A stretch of DNA of 64,000 nucleotides from an uncultured Lachnospiraceae bacterium (lineage in GTDB: Bacteria; Bacillota; Clostridia; Lachnospirales; Lachnospiraceae): positions 185,895 to 249,894 of the forward strand of contig CAMNSZ010000003.1 of NCBI GenBank assembly GCA_946557105.1. The letters run 5' to 3'. Both the position numbers and the translations under genes were made by a program. The notes beneath the pieces are model-generated. The model worked only from the letters and a program-made list of their open reading frames with translations, ran no database searches and was not told the origin of the DNA. How positions within the stretch are numbered: position 1 is the stretch's first letter; the number at the start of each line of letters is the position of its first letter. Below, piece by piece: positions 18,395 to 25,784 of this stretch.

Positions 18395-19984
18395 ATGCAA
18401 AATGGTTATTTTCAGTTAGTTGAGGCAATAGGAGGATTCGGCGTTAAACTGTTTCCGCCCGTGGACGGGGGAGAAGCTGTAACAATTGCTGATGTTGTGC
18501 GGTATTTGGATGGCGTTAAGATTGAATATGACCTTGAATCCCTACATAGGGCGATTGCTGATGGGAAAGAAACGGTCTGTTTTCTTGGAAGCGGCGAATG
18601 TCCGGCAATTAAGGAGGATTATCAGCTTGAAGTCAGCGAAGACAAGATGACGGCCGTTGTAAAATTTTTTTCTCCGTCCCAGACGGGAAAAAGGATGACA
18701 TTTGATGATTTCTTTAAGGATTTACGCGTTAAGAATATTACGTCGGGAATACAGATGAGTGTGCTGCAGGATCACTTTCAGTCTCCCGGTATTTATTGTA
18801 CCGATTTGGTTGTGGCCAAAGGCAGGGAGCCTAGAAACGGTACGGATGCCCGTATAGAATATTATTTCAATACGGATGTGCATGCCCAGCCTACAATGCG
18901 GGAAGACGGAAGCGTGGATTATTTTCATCTAAATGTAATCAACCATTGCAAAAAGGGAGATATGCTGGCAAGAATTATTCCTGCCGACGAGGGCGACGAC
19001 GGAATCAATATTTTCGGGAATCGCATTAAGCCCAGAAATGTTCATAGAGTAAATTTGAAATTTGGTAATAATATTGAATTGTCCGAAGATAAATTGACCA
19101 TAAGCTCTAAGGTAGACGGCCATGTAATGCTTGTGGAGGATAAGGTATTTGTATCGGACGTCTATGAAGTGGAGAATGTGGATATTTCCACCGGCAACGT
19201 TGAATTTTCAGGAAGCGTTCAGGTCAATGGTAACGTAGCTTCCAATTATGAGGTCAGGGCAAACGGCAATGTGGTTATCAACGGTATTGTGGAGGGAGCG
19301 CATATATATGCGGGAGGTAATATTATCATTGCCAGAGGAATGAACGGTATGTCCAAGGGAACACTAAAGGCAGGCGGTAATATTGTGGCGAAATTTTTGG
19401 AGAATACCAAGGCGGAAGCGGCAGGTTATGTCAATGCGGAGTCCATTCTTCACACTAAGGTTTCGGCGGGAACGGATATTACCGTGACCGGTAAGAGGGG
19501 GTTTGTTGCCGGCGGTCATGTACAGGCAGGAAATAAAATTTCGGTTAAGACTCTGGGAGCTACCATGGGTACGCCTACGATAGTCGAAGTGGGGGTTAGT
19601 CCGCAGGTAAAGCAGCAATATATGCAAACCCAAAAAGAAATTTCGGATATTATTAAGGCTATAAAAAATGCGCAGCCTGTTATTGTTAACTTTACCGAGA
19701 AAAAGGCAAAAGGATTTGTATTTTCCACGGAGCAGTTAAATTATGTAAGAAGCGTTGCCAATATACTGAAAGAAAAGAATGCGGAGTTGAAGAAAAAAAA
19801 CGAGTTGATGAGAGGCTTTCAGCAGGCGTTCGACCCCGGGAAAAAGTCTCAGGTGGAGGTGTCGGGCGTTGTTTACCCGGGAACTACCATTATCATCGGG
19901 GATGCGTCTATGATGGTGCAGAGCAGTTACGAATACTGCAGGTTTGTGAGAAAAGACGGCGAGGTAAAGATGCAGGCTTTATAA
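18395..19984 (+). CDS. FapA family protein (DUF342, polymerisation domain)
   Basis: The 529-residue protein is of the FapA/DUF342 family. The N-terminal part (about 1-250) is alpha/beta. The middle (about 250-400) is a run of short beta-strand repeats rich in V-x-G-x-V and GNVVINGxV motifs that predict a right-handed beta-helix. The C-terminal part is a coiled coil (about 410-475) followed by a small beta domain. Family members are common at the end of clostridial flagellar operons and near c-di-GMP or polar-localisation genes; they are thought to polymerise or act in cell-surface assembly. Its exact role here is not established. Confidence 0.85.
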   Translation: MQNGYFQLVEAIGGFGVKLFPPVDGGEAVTIADVVRYLDGVKIEYDLESLHRAIADGKETVCFLGSGECPAIKEDYQLEVSEDKMTAVVKFFSPSQTGKRMTFDDFFKDLRVKNITSGIQMSVLQDHFQSPGIYCTDLVVAKGREPRNGTDARIEYYFNTDVHAQPTMREDGSVDYFHLNVINHCKKGDMLARIIPADEGDDGINIFGNRIKPRNVHRVNLKFGNNIELSEDKLTISSKVDGHVMLVEDKVFVSDVYEVENVDISTGNVEFSGSVQVNGNVASNYEVRANGNVVINGIVEGAHIYAGGNIIIARGMNGMSKGTLKAGGNIVAKFLENTKAEAAGYVNAESILHTKVSAGTDITVTGKRGFVAGGHVQAGNKISVKTLGATMGTPTIVEVGVSPQVKQQYMQTQKEISDIIKAIKNAQPVIVNFTEKKAKGFVFSTEQLNYVRSVANILKEKNAELKKKNELMRGFQQAFDPGKKSQVEVSGVVYPGTTIIIGDASMMVQSSYEYCRFVRKDGEVKMQAL

Positions 19985-19999
19985 TGAAGGAGAAATAAT

Positions 20000-20308
20000 A
20001 TGGCGTTCGGTTCAATAGAGCTTACAACCATTTCAAGGGCACAAGATTATACGCCTATAAAGCATAATGAGGATAATAAAGGCTTTGTAGACCAGACGAA
20101 TATTGGTCAGCAAATTCAAAAAAATACGGAGCAGCAAATCAAAGAGGTGCACAGCAGCGATAATTCCGATTGGCATAACAAAAAGTTTGACGCCAAAGAA
20201 AAGGGCGGCAACGAGTATCAGGGTAACGGCGGCAGTAAGCGCCAAAAGCAGGAAAAGAACGATAAGGTTATTGCAAAAGGGCGTCAAGGCTTTGACATGA
20301 AAATATAA
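20000..20308 (+). CDS. Small hydrophilic protein of unknown function in the flagellar operon
   Basis: The 102-residue, very polar protein starts MAFGSIELTTISRAQDY and is rich in Lys, Asn, Gln and Gly. It has no membrane segment and looks largely disordered, ending KGRQGFDMKI. A good ribosome site (AAGGAG) precedes it and it follows the FapA-type gene by 15 bases. I do not recognise a characterised family. Its size, charge and position would fit a flagellar chaperone or an export/assembly accessory, but there is no motif that proves this. Confidence 0.7.
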   Translation: MAFGSIELTTISRAQDYTPIKHNEDNKGFVDQTNIGQQIQKNTEQQIKEVHSSDNSDWHNKKFDAKEKGGNEYQGNGGSKRQKQEKNDKVIAKGRQGFDMKI

Positions 20309-20401
20309 AGCACGAATTTTTTGTTTCGCGCGAGACGCTTACACAAATACAGTTTATTGCTCCGATTAGGAAGTTTTAGCGTAACAAAATAGAAGGATTG
20401 G

Positions 20402-21154
20402 ATGAAATTTATGAGTATTACGGAGATAATTTTGCTGATTTCGGGAGCGGTTGTTTTTGTTTTGAGTTTTCTGCTTCCGTCAAAAAAAGGAGAGACCTCA
20501 CAGGAGACAAAAGCGCTTGCCAGAGAAGAAATTCAGGCGATGGTGTCCAAGGAAATAGAAAATGTCAAGGGGCATGTGGATGATGTTGTTGAAGAGGCCG
20601 TAGGAAATGCCATGGAAAAGACGGAGCGTTCTTTGGAGCGGCTTTCCAACGAGAAGATTATGGCGGTCAACGAATACTCAGATACTGTGTTGGGAGAAAT
20701 ACATAGGAACCATGAGGAGGTTGTGTTTCTCTATGATATGTTGAACGATAAGCATGCTAACCTGAAAAATATTGTTACGGAGGTAAATAGGGCAGTTAAG
20801 GAAGTAGAGGCGTCTACAAAGGAGGCTGAAGCGGTAGTAAGTACATTCCAAAGGCTTACACCGGAGCCTGCGGTTTTTTCGGATGGGGCGGCGCCCGGTG
20901 GCGATGTGACGGAAAACGTTTCGGATCCTGACAGAGAAATCAAGGAATTATTATATGTCTCCGAGACTGAAAATAAACAAAAGGGCGGTGCGGACGTTAA
21001 TTCCCTATCGCAAGATGAAGAGGAGTGCAGAAACAGTAATGAAGAGATATTAAAGATGCATCGGCAGGGCAAATCCAAGGTGGAAATAGCAAAGGAACTG
21101 GGTCTTGGAGTAGGCGAGGTTAAGCTGGTAATTGACTTGTATAAGAATTCGTAA
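20402..21154 (+). CDS. Membrane-anchored coiled-coil protein with C-terminal helix-turn-helix (DUF6115-like)
   Basis: The 250-residue protein has an N-terminal membrane helix (about residues 7-25) and a long amphipathic/coiled-coil region (about 35-155) rich in Glu and Val. An acidic linker follows, then a C-terminal helix-turn-helix-like segment (EILKMHRQGKSKVEIAKELGLGVGEVKLVIDLY). This matches the DUF6115 type of protein seen at the end of clostridial flagellar operons. ATG 20402 follows AGAAGGA. The HTH suggests contact with DNA or with another protein from the membrane; the function is unknown. Confidence 0.75.
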   Translation: MKFMSITEIILLISGAVVFVLSFLLPSKKGETSQETKALAREEIQAMVSKEIENVKGHVDDVVEEAVGNAMEKTERSLERLSNEKIMAVNEYSDTVLGEIHRNHEEVVFLYDMLNDKHANLKNIVTEVNRAVKEVEASTKEAEAVVSTFQRLTPEPAVFSDGAAPGGDVTENVSDPDREIKELLYVSETENKQKGGADVNSLSQDEEECRNSNEEILKMHRQGKSKVEIAKELGLGVGEVKLVIDLYKNS

Positions 21155-21172
21155 TACAGGGTGTGTGAGAAT

Positions 21173-21793
21173 ATGAAATTAAAATATTATCTGCGGGGGC
21201 TTGGCATTGGCATGCTGGTGTCTGCATTTATTATGGGAGTGGTTGTAAATGGAGAAACCATGACTGACAAAGAAATAAAGGCAAGGGCGGCTGAGCTTGG
21301 AATGGTGGAGCAGAAGGCGGTAACGCTGTCCGACCTGATAGACGGGGAAGATGAAGGTAAATCTGAAAGCCCCATAGAGGATAATAAGGAACGGGAAGGT
21401 GCATCGCAGGAGCCGACAGGAGAGCTCGACGGTAGCCTGGAAGACTCTGAAGGAGGAACGCAGGAAATCATAGATGAGTCTGTCGGCGGTCAGGAATCGG
21501 CTTCGGAGGCTATTTCTACAGACGAGCCTGAAGAAACGGCGGAAGCGTCAACGGAGGCTTCGGAGGATTCCGGGCAAAACGACGACGGGCTCATAACGGT
21601 GGTGATAGAGTGGGGAGAGGGCTCGCTAAGTGTAAGTAGGAGCTTGGAAGCCGCAGGATTGGTCGAGGACGCCTCGGAATATGACAGATATCTGTGCGAC
21701 AATGGTTATAGCAAGACGCTCAGGGCAGGAACCTATAAGATTGCCAAGGGAAGCAGTGAAGAAGAAATTGCACGGATAATTATAGGCAGATAG
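21173..21793 (+). CDS. Membrane protein with MltG/YceG LysM-like domain, last gene of the flagellar operon
   Basis: About 206 residues: one N-terminal membrane helix (residues about 8-28), a long acidic Glu/Ser/Gly-rich extracytoplasmic linker (about 60-140) and a C-terminal domain of about 65 residues (VVIEWGEGSLSVSRSLEAAGLV...LRAGTYKIAKGSSEEEIARII). That domain resembles the LysM-like N-terminal subdomain of MltG endolytic transglycosylases. The catalytic MltG domain itself is absent, so it probably binds the cell wall rather than cleaving it. An upstream in-frame GTG at 21161 is possible. It ends 83 bases before the terminator. Confidence 0.68.
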   Translation: MKLKYYLRGLGIGMLVSAFIMGVVVNGETMTDKEIKARAAELGMVEQKAVTLSDLIDGEDEGKSESPIEDNKEREGASQEPTGELDGSLEDSEGGTQEIIDESVGGQESASEAISTDEPEETAEASTEASEDSGQNDDGLITVVIEWGEGSLSVSRSLEAAGLVEDASEYDRYLCDNGYSKTLRAGTYKIAKGSSEEEIARIIIGR

Positions 21794-21876
21794 GCGTAAT
21801 GCTTTGTTGGGCAACCAAGCGGCGCATATATTTTTGTATGCTTTAGAATATTACCGATTATATGTTCAAAATGTGT

Positions 21877-21900
21877 AAAACCCCTTGCAACAGGGGTTTT
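21877..21900 (+). terminator. Terminator-like hairpin after the flagellar operon
   Basis: AAAACCCC and GGGGTTTT form a perfect 8-bp stem with the 8-base loop TTGCAACA. The stem's own T-tract is followed by CTTATGTT. It is the first strong hairpin after the flagellar operon. Its loop also holds a -35 box for rpsB. Confidence 0.75.
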
Positions 21901-21913
21901 CTTATGTTATAAT
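21885..21913 (+). promoter_or_regulatory. Sigma-A promoter of rpsB-tsf, overlapping the flagellar terminator
   Basis: TTGCAA (21885-21890), a 17-base spacer, and TATAAT (21908-21913) preceded by TG at 21905-21906, an extended -10. Both boxes are near consensus. The -35 box is the loop of the terminator hairpin. Confidence 0.85.
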
Positions 21914-22058
21914 CAACAATGTTGTGATAAAAAAGCACGTATCCTGATTTGGCGGTGGTGTTTCGCATATTGCGGAATCGTCGTCGGAGCTAACCGGATT
22001 TAAGCGCATATCCGGCAGAAAAAGGACGCGGAAGCATTAACCAAACGGAGGTAAGAAA
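21914..22058 (+). promoter_or_regulatory. Structured 5' leader of rpsB
   Basis: About 140 bases lie between the promoter and the rpsB start with no credible ORF. Two hairpins are visible: TTTCGCA/TGCGGAA around 21960-21977, and CCGGAT/ATCCGG around 21994-22015. Autogenous r-protein leaders are common upstream of ribosomal operons; binding by S2 is inference. Confidence 0.5.
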
Positions 22059-22820
22059 ATGAGCGTAATTTCTATGAAGCAGTTACTTGAAGCAGGTGTT
22101 CATTTTGGACATCAGACAAGAAGATGGAACCCTAAGATGGCTCCGTATATCTTCACCGAGAGAAACGGTATCCACATTATTGACTTGCAGAAGTCTGTAG
22201 GCAAGGTTGATGAGGCATACAAGGCTATCTCTGAGATTGCTGCGCAGGGCGGCACGATTCTTTTTGTAGGTACCAAGAAGCAGGCACAGGATGCAGTGAA
22301 GTCAGAGGCTGAGCGTTGCGGTATGTATTATGTAAACGAGAGATGGCTGGGAGGTATGCTTACCAATTTTAAGACTATTCAGTCACGTATTGACAGATTG
22401 CATGCTATCGAGGCTATGTCCGAGGACGGAACCTTTGACGTATTGCCTAAGAAGGAAGTTATCGAGTTAAAGAAAGAATGGGAGAAGCTGGAGAAGAACC
22501 TTGGCGGTATCAAGAATATGACAAGAGTTCCCGATGCAATTTTTGTAGTAGATCCTAAGAAGGAAAGAATTTGTGTACAGGAAGCACATTCGCTTGGAAT
22601 TACCCTGATTGGCATTGGTGATACCAACTGTGATCCTGAAGAATTAGATTATATTATTCCCGGTAATGATGATGCCATCAGAGCCGTTAAGCTGATTGTT
22701 GCGAAGATGGCTGACGCTGTTATTGAGGCTAATCAGGGAGAGGCGGTTTACACTGAGGAGGATGTTGCCGTTGACGCTGAGGCTGCAGAGGATATTGAGG
22801 AAGTGGCAGAGGCTGAATAA
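22059..22820 (+). CDS. rpsB: 30S ribosomal protein S2
   Basis: The 253-residue protein opens with the family signature [27 protein letters not shown] and contains [24 protein letters not shown] and [23 protein letters not shown]2 joins the 30S subunit late and is needed for mRNA binding. The last 30 or so residues are an acidic Ala/Glu tail typical of Firmicutes. GGAGG ribosome site. tsf follows after 95 bases. Confidence 0.98.
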   Translation: MSVISMKQLLEAGVHFGHQTRRWNPKMAPYIFTERNGIHIIDLQKSVGKVDEAYKAISEIAAQGGTILFVGTKKQAQDAVKSEAERCGMYYVNERWLGGMLTNFKTIQSRIDRLHAIEAMSEDGTFDVLPKKEVIELKKEWEKLEKNLGGIKNMTRVPDAIFVVDPKKERICVQEAHSLGITLIGIGDTNCDPEELDYIIPGNDDAIRAVKLIVAKMADAVIEANQGEAVYTEEDVAVDAEAAEDIEEVAEAE

Positions 22821-22841
22821 GCGTTCGGTAGACTGGGTAAG

Positions 22842-22863
22842 CAGTGAGCTTCACTGTGCTCAC
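22842..22863 (+). promoter_or_regulatory. Overlapping alternative hairpins in the rpsB-tsf spacer
   Basis: CAGTGA-GCT-TCACTG (22842-22856) and GTGAGC...GCTCAC (22844-22863) share bases, so the two stems exclude each other. They lie in the 95-base spacer between rpsB and tsf. No U-tract follows, so simple termination is unlikely. Confidence 0.45.
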
Positions 22864-22915
22864 GAGGCGTATGGAGCTTTATCAAGCTTAACGATTAAGG
22901 AAAGGAAAGATTAAA

Positions 22916-23854
22916 ATGGCAGAAATTACAGCAGCAATGGTAAAAGAGCTGCGCGAGCAGACCGGCGCAGGTATGATGGATTGTAAGAAGGCTCTTAATG
23001 AGACTAATGGAAATATGGACGAAGCCGTTGAGTTCCTTAGGAAGAACGGACAGGCAAAGGCGGAGAAGAAGGCAAGCAGAATTGCAGCGGAAGGTATTTG
23101 CCGTATTGCAGCCAAGGGCGACAAGGCTGCGGCAGTGGTAGAGGTAAACTCCGAGACGGACTTTGTTGCAAAGAACGAGCAGTTCCAGCAGTTTGTTGAG
23201 GCTGTTGCAGAACAAGCGGTGAATTCCGACGCAACAGATATGGACGCTTTTCTTGCCGAGGCATGGAATGCAGATAGCAGTAAGACCGTTAAGGAAGCTT
23301 TGGTTGAGAAAGTTGCAGTTATCGGTGAAAACTTAAATATCAGAAGATTTGAGAAGGTGGAAGCGGCAAACGGGTGCGTGGTATCTTACGTACACGGCGG
23401 CGGCAGAATCGGTGTTATTGTAGAGGCTGATACTGCTGTTGTGAACGACGCTGTAAAGGAAGCATTGAGCAATATTGCAATGCAGGTAGCAGCACTGAAT
23501 CCTAAGTATGTTGCAACGGAAGATGTATCCGAGGAATACAAGGAGCATGAGAAGGAAATTCTAAAGGCTCAGATTGAACAGGATCCTAAGATGGCAGGCA
23601 AGCCTGAGAAGGTAATTGAAGGCGCTATTGTGGGACGTCTCAACAAGGAGCTTAAGGAGGTTTGTCTCTTAGAGCAGATATACGTCAAAGCGGAGGACGG
23701 TAAGCAGACAGTTGCACAGTATCTTGCACAGGTAGGCAAAGAGAACGGCACAGAGCTCAGCATCAAGAGATTTGTTCGTTTTGAGACAGGCGAAGGTCTT
23801 GAGAAGAAGAATGAAGATTTTGCAGCTGAGGTTGCGGCTCAGATGGGCAAATAA
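22916..23854 (+). CDS. tsf: Translation elongation factor Ts
   Basis: The 312-residue protein has an N-terminal UBA-like domain with VKELREQTGAGMMDCKKAL, the hallmark of EF-Ts, and VEVNSETDFVAKNEQF. It is the nucleotide exchange factor for EF-Tu. It is the second gene of the rpsB-tsf pair, preceded by AAGGAAAGG and followed by a strong terminator. Confidence 0.98.
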   Translation: MAEITAAMVKELREQTGAGMMDCKKALNETNGNMDEAVEFLRKNGQAKAEKKASRIAAEGICRIAAKGDKAAAVVEVNSETDFVAKNEQFQQFVEAVAEQAVNSDATDMDAFLAEAWNADSSKTVKEALVEKVAVIGENLNIRRFEKVEAANGCVVSYVHGGGRIGVIVEADTAVVNDAVKEALSNIAMQVAALNPKYVATEDVSEEYKEHEKEILKAQIEQDPKMAGKPEKVIEGAIVGRLNKELKEVCLLEQIYVKAEDGKQTVAQYLAQVGKENGTELSIKRFVRFETGEGLEKKNEDFAAEVAAQMGK

Positions 23855-23884
23855 GCGAAGTTTGTCTGGTTATTTTGAATGAAG

Positions 23885-23927
23885 AAACCCCTGTGAATGG
23901 CGTGAGAATGCTGTTTACAGGGGTTTT
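23885..23927 (+). terminator. Terminator of rpsB-tsf
   Basis: AAACCCCTGT (23885-23894) pairs with ACAGGGGTTT (23917-23926), with partial pairing in the loop and a short T-tract after it. It lies 31 bases after the tsf stop. The stretch from here to 24070 holds only AT-rich sequence without a clear promoter. Confidence 0.82.
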
Positions 23928-24070
23928 GGTATTTATATAAGCTTACTTAGCACAAAAAATGCTGATTGGGATCTGCCTTATAGTTTTTGAATATTAGTTT
24001 GAATTAAGTAATATAATTGTATTAATTTATGAAATGTATAATTCAAGAAATGGAAAGGGATGGTTGTTTA

Positions 24071-24751
24071 ATGGGTCCAACAATTGATCAGTATTTAGTA
24101 GCTAATTGCTTATATATGATTGATGAATTCAATATGTTGTATAAAGGATGGGATAAGCCGAAATTAAAAATTGAGGCAGATGAGAAGTTCAATGAAATGG
24201 ATATAACAGTAAGATTAGGATACCCATTCAAACAGAATGCTCATTATACAGCGGGAGAAAGTGGTAGAATAAAGAAAGCGCAGAAAATAAATCATGATTT
24301 ATATATAGGACAGAGGGATTTTAAAATCGAAGTGAAATATTTAAAAAATTGGATTAGTTCAGCTAATACAAGAGTGGCAAGTAAAAACTGGTCGGTGTTT
24401 CAGCAAGATTTTGATTGGTTGATGGATCAAATAGATAATGGAAAAGCTGGAAAGGTTGCGTTTGTAATTGGATGGTTTAATTGTGTAGAATCATTTTCGC
24501 AATTAATTCAGTTGGGTACAGGCAATGGCGCTTACCCTTTGGCAGATGAAAGAAAACTGTCTTATTTTCCTTTTTTAATAAAAAAGGATAAAAATGCTCC
24601 CAAGCAAACAAAAAATTTAACCTATGATTATGTAAATGCATATACAGAAAGTCCAGTAAGAATTTCGTCTGAACGAAAAGGAAAATATAGATGTATGTTT
24701 ATTGGAGAGAAAGATGATAAATTTCATTTTGCCTTATATTATGGAGAATAG
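24071..24751 (+). CDS. Unknown protein, possible PD-(D/E)XK nuclease-like fold
   Basis: About 226 residues, no membrane segment or signal. The gene is clearly more AT-rich than its neighbours and uses AT-ending codons, suggesting transfer. The segment RDFKIEVKYLKNW (D83, E87, K89 counted from 24071) fits the D-x(n)-E-x-K pattern of PD-(D/E)XK nucleases, with acidic residues E42 and D44 upstream. Start: ATGs at 24029, 24050 and 24071 are in frame; GGAAAGGGATGG at 24052-24062 is best spaced for 24071. It is possibly a restriction-type or mobile-element nuclease, but I cannot assign a family. No methylase lies beside it. Confidence 0.6.
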   Translation: MGPTIDQYLVANCLYMIDEFNMLYKGWDKPKLKIEADEKFNEMDITVRLGYPFKQNAHYTAGESGRIKKAQKINHDLYIGQRDFKIEVKYLKNWISSANTRVASKNWSVFQQDFDWLMDQIDNGKAGKVAFVIGWFNCVESFSQLIQLGTGNGAYPLADERKLSYFPFLIKKDKNAPKQTKNLTYDYVNAYTESPVRISSERKGKYRCMFIGEKDDKFHFALYYGE

Positions 24752-24771
24752 AGAATGTAAAATAATTACAA

Positions 24772-24921
24772 ATTGATGTCCGATATGCACTTCCAAGATA
24801 CCTTGTCATAGATTTTAGCAAAGCAGAACATGATGCTGTTGCGTCAAATGAAGATGTGTTGAGTATATCGAAACGATTCATTGAGAAGAATAAGGAATCT
24901 TATGAGGTGCTTACAAAATGA
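24772..24921 (+). pseudogene. Possible gene remnant, C-terminal fragment (antitoxin-like)
   Basis: A 49-codon open frame without any start codon ends at TGA 24919-24921. Its translation, including SNEDVLSISKRFIEKNKESY and ending EVLTK, reads like the C-terminus of a small Phd/RelB-type antitoxin, but this rests only on general resemblance. Upstream an in-frame TAA at 24763 closes it. It sits in the AT-rich patch 3' of the unknown protein. From 24922 to 25010 nothing else is seen. Confidence 0.35.
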
Positions 24922-25010
24922 TAAAGCTGACAAACTATTACTTCACACTCAGCTAATAGAGACTAACTGAAATCATTTTCAGGAAACTATGATTTGATGA
25001 GGAACTTTAG

Positions 25011-25784
25011 ATGAAAATCGCTACATATAACGTGTGGAATTCGGAAAGCGGAATGCCAATCAGATTAAATTATATAATCGATGAAATATTCAATTCAGAT
25101 GCGGACATAATGTGCCTGCAAGAGGTACAAAACAGGAACATGGCCGGGAATATTGCCGAAGGAGCCGGATACAAATATTGGTTTTTTGACAGTTACAGGA
25201 ATAATGACGAGGGGCTGTGTATATTAAGCAGATGCCCTTTTGAAGAGTGCGCTTCATGGTTGGATAAGGCAAATGCCATTTATTGTTCCTTCCTATGGAA
25301 CAACAAAAGGATTGCCATTGTTAATCTGCATCTTCCTTGGGATAGTACGGCGGCACGGGAAAAGCAAATAGTAGATATAGTTACTTCCGTTGAAGATAAA
25401 TGTAAGGGAGATAAATATGATTATACCTTGCTGGCAGGAGATTTTAATTGTTCCGACACATCTGACGTACACCGTTTTCTGACAGGGGAATGCTTGATAG
25501 ATAAAAGTGAAGCAGTGCCGTGCTGGTTTGATTTAGCGTTATCCCATGCTGAATTATCAAATACTGCGGCGGCATATACTTTGAATTTTCGTAAAAATCC
25601 AAGATTTAAAAATAACACCATAGAACGGAATTCCCGATTTGACAGAATTCTTTTAAAAAATACGTATCCGGCTGAATTTCCGACTTTGAAAAATTGTATA
25701 ACGTTTGGTCAAACAATCTATAAGGATATAGCTTTGTCGGCAAGCGATCATTATGGTGTTATAGCGGATGTGGATTTTTATTAG
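25011..25784 (+). CDS. Endonuclease/exonuclease/phosphatase (EEP) family protein
   Basis: The 257-residue protein has the metal-dependent EEP fold motifs in order: N7 (ATYNVW), E38 (CLQEVQ), NLHLPWD, the catalytic GDFN, SRFDRI and the C-terminal SDHYGV. The set matches DNase I / exonuclease III / sphingomyelinase-like phosphohydrolases, all of which cleave phosphodiesters or phosphomonoesters. There is no signal peptide, so it acts in the cytosol. Substrate cannot be told from sequence. It ends 3' to 3' with the large glycosyltransferase, overlapping by four bases. Confidence 0.85.
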   Translation: MKIATYNVWNSESGMPIRLNYIIDEIFNSDADIMCLQEVQNRNMAGNIAEGAGYKYWFFDSYRNNDEGLCILSRCPFEECASWLDKANAIYCSFLWNNKRIAIVNLHLPWDSTAAREKQIVDIVTSVEDKCKGDKYDYTLLAGDFNCSDTSDVHRFLTGECLIDKSEAVPCWFDLALSHAELSNTAAAYTLNFRKNPRFKNNTIERNSRFDRILLKNTYPAEFPTLKNCITFGQTIYKDIALSASDHYGVIADVDFY

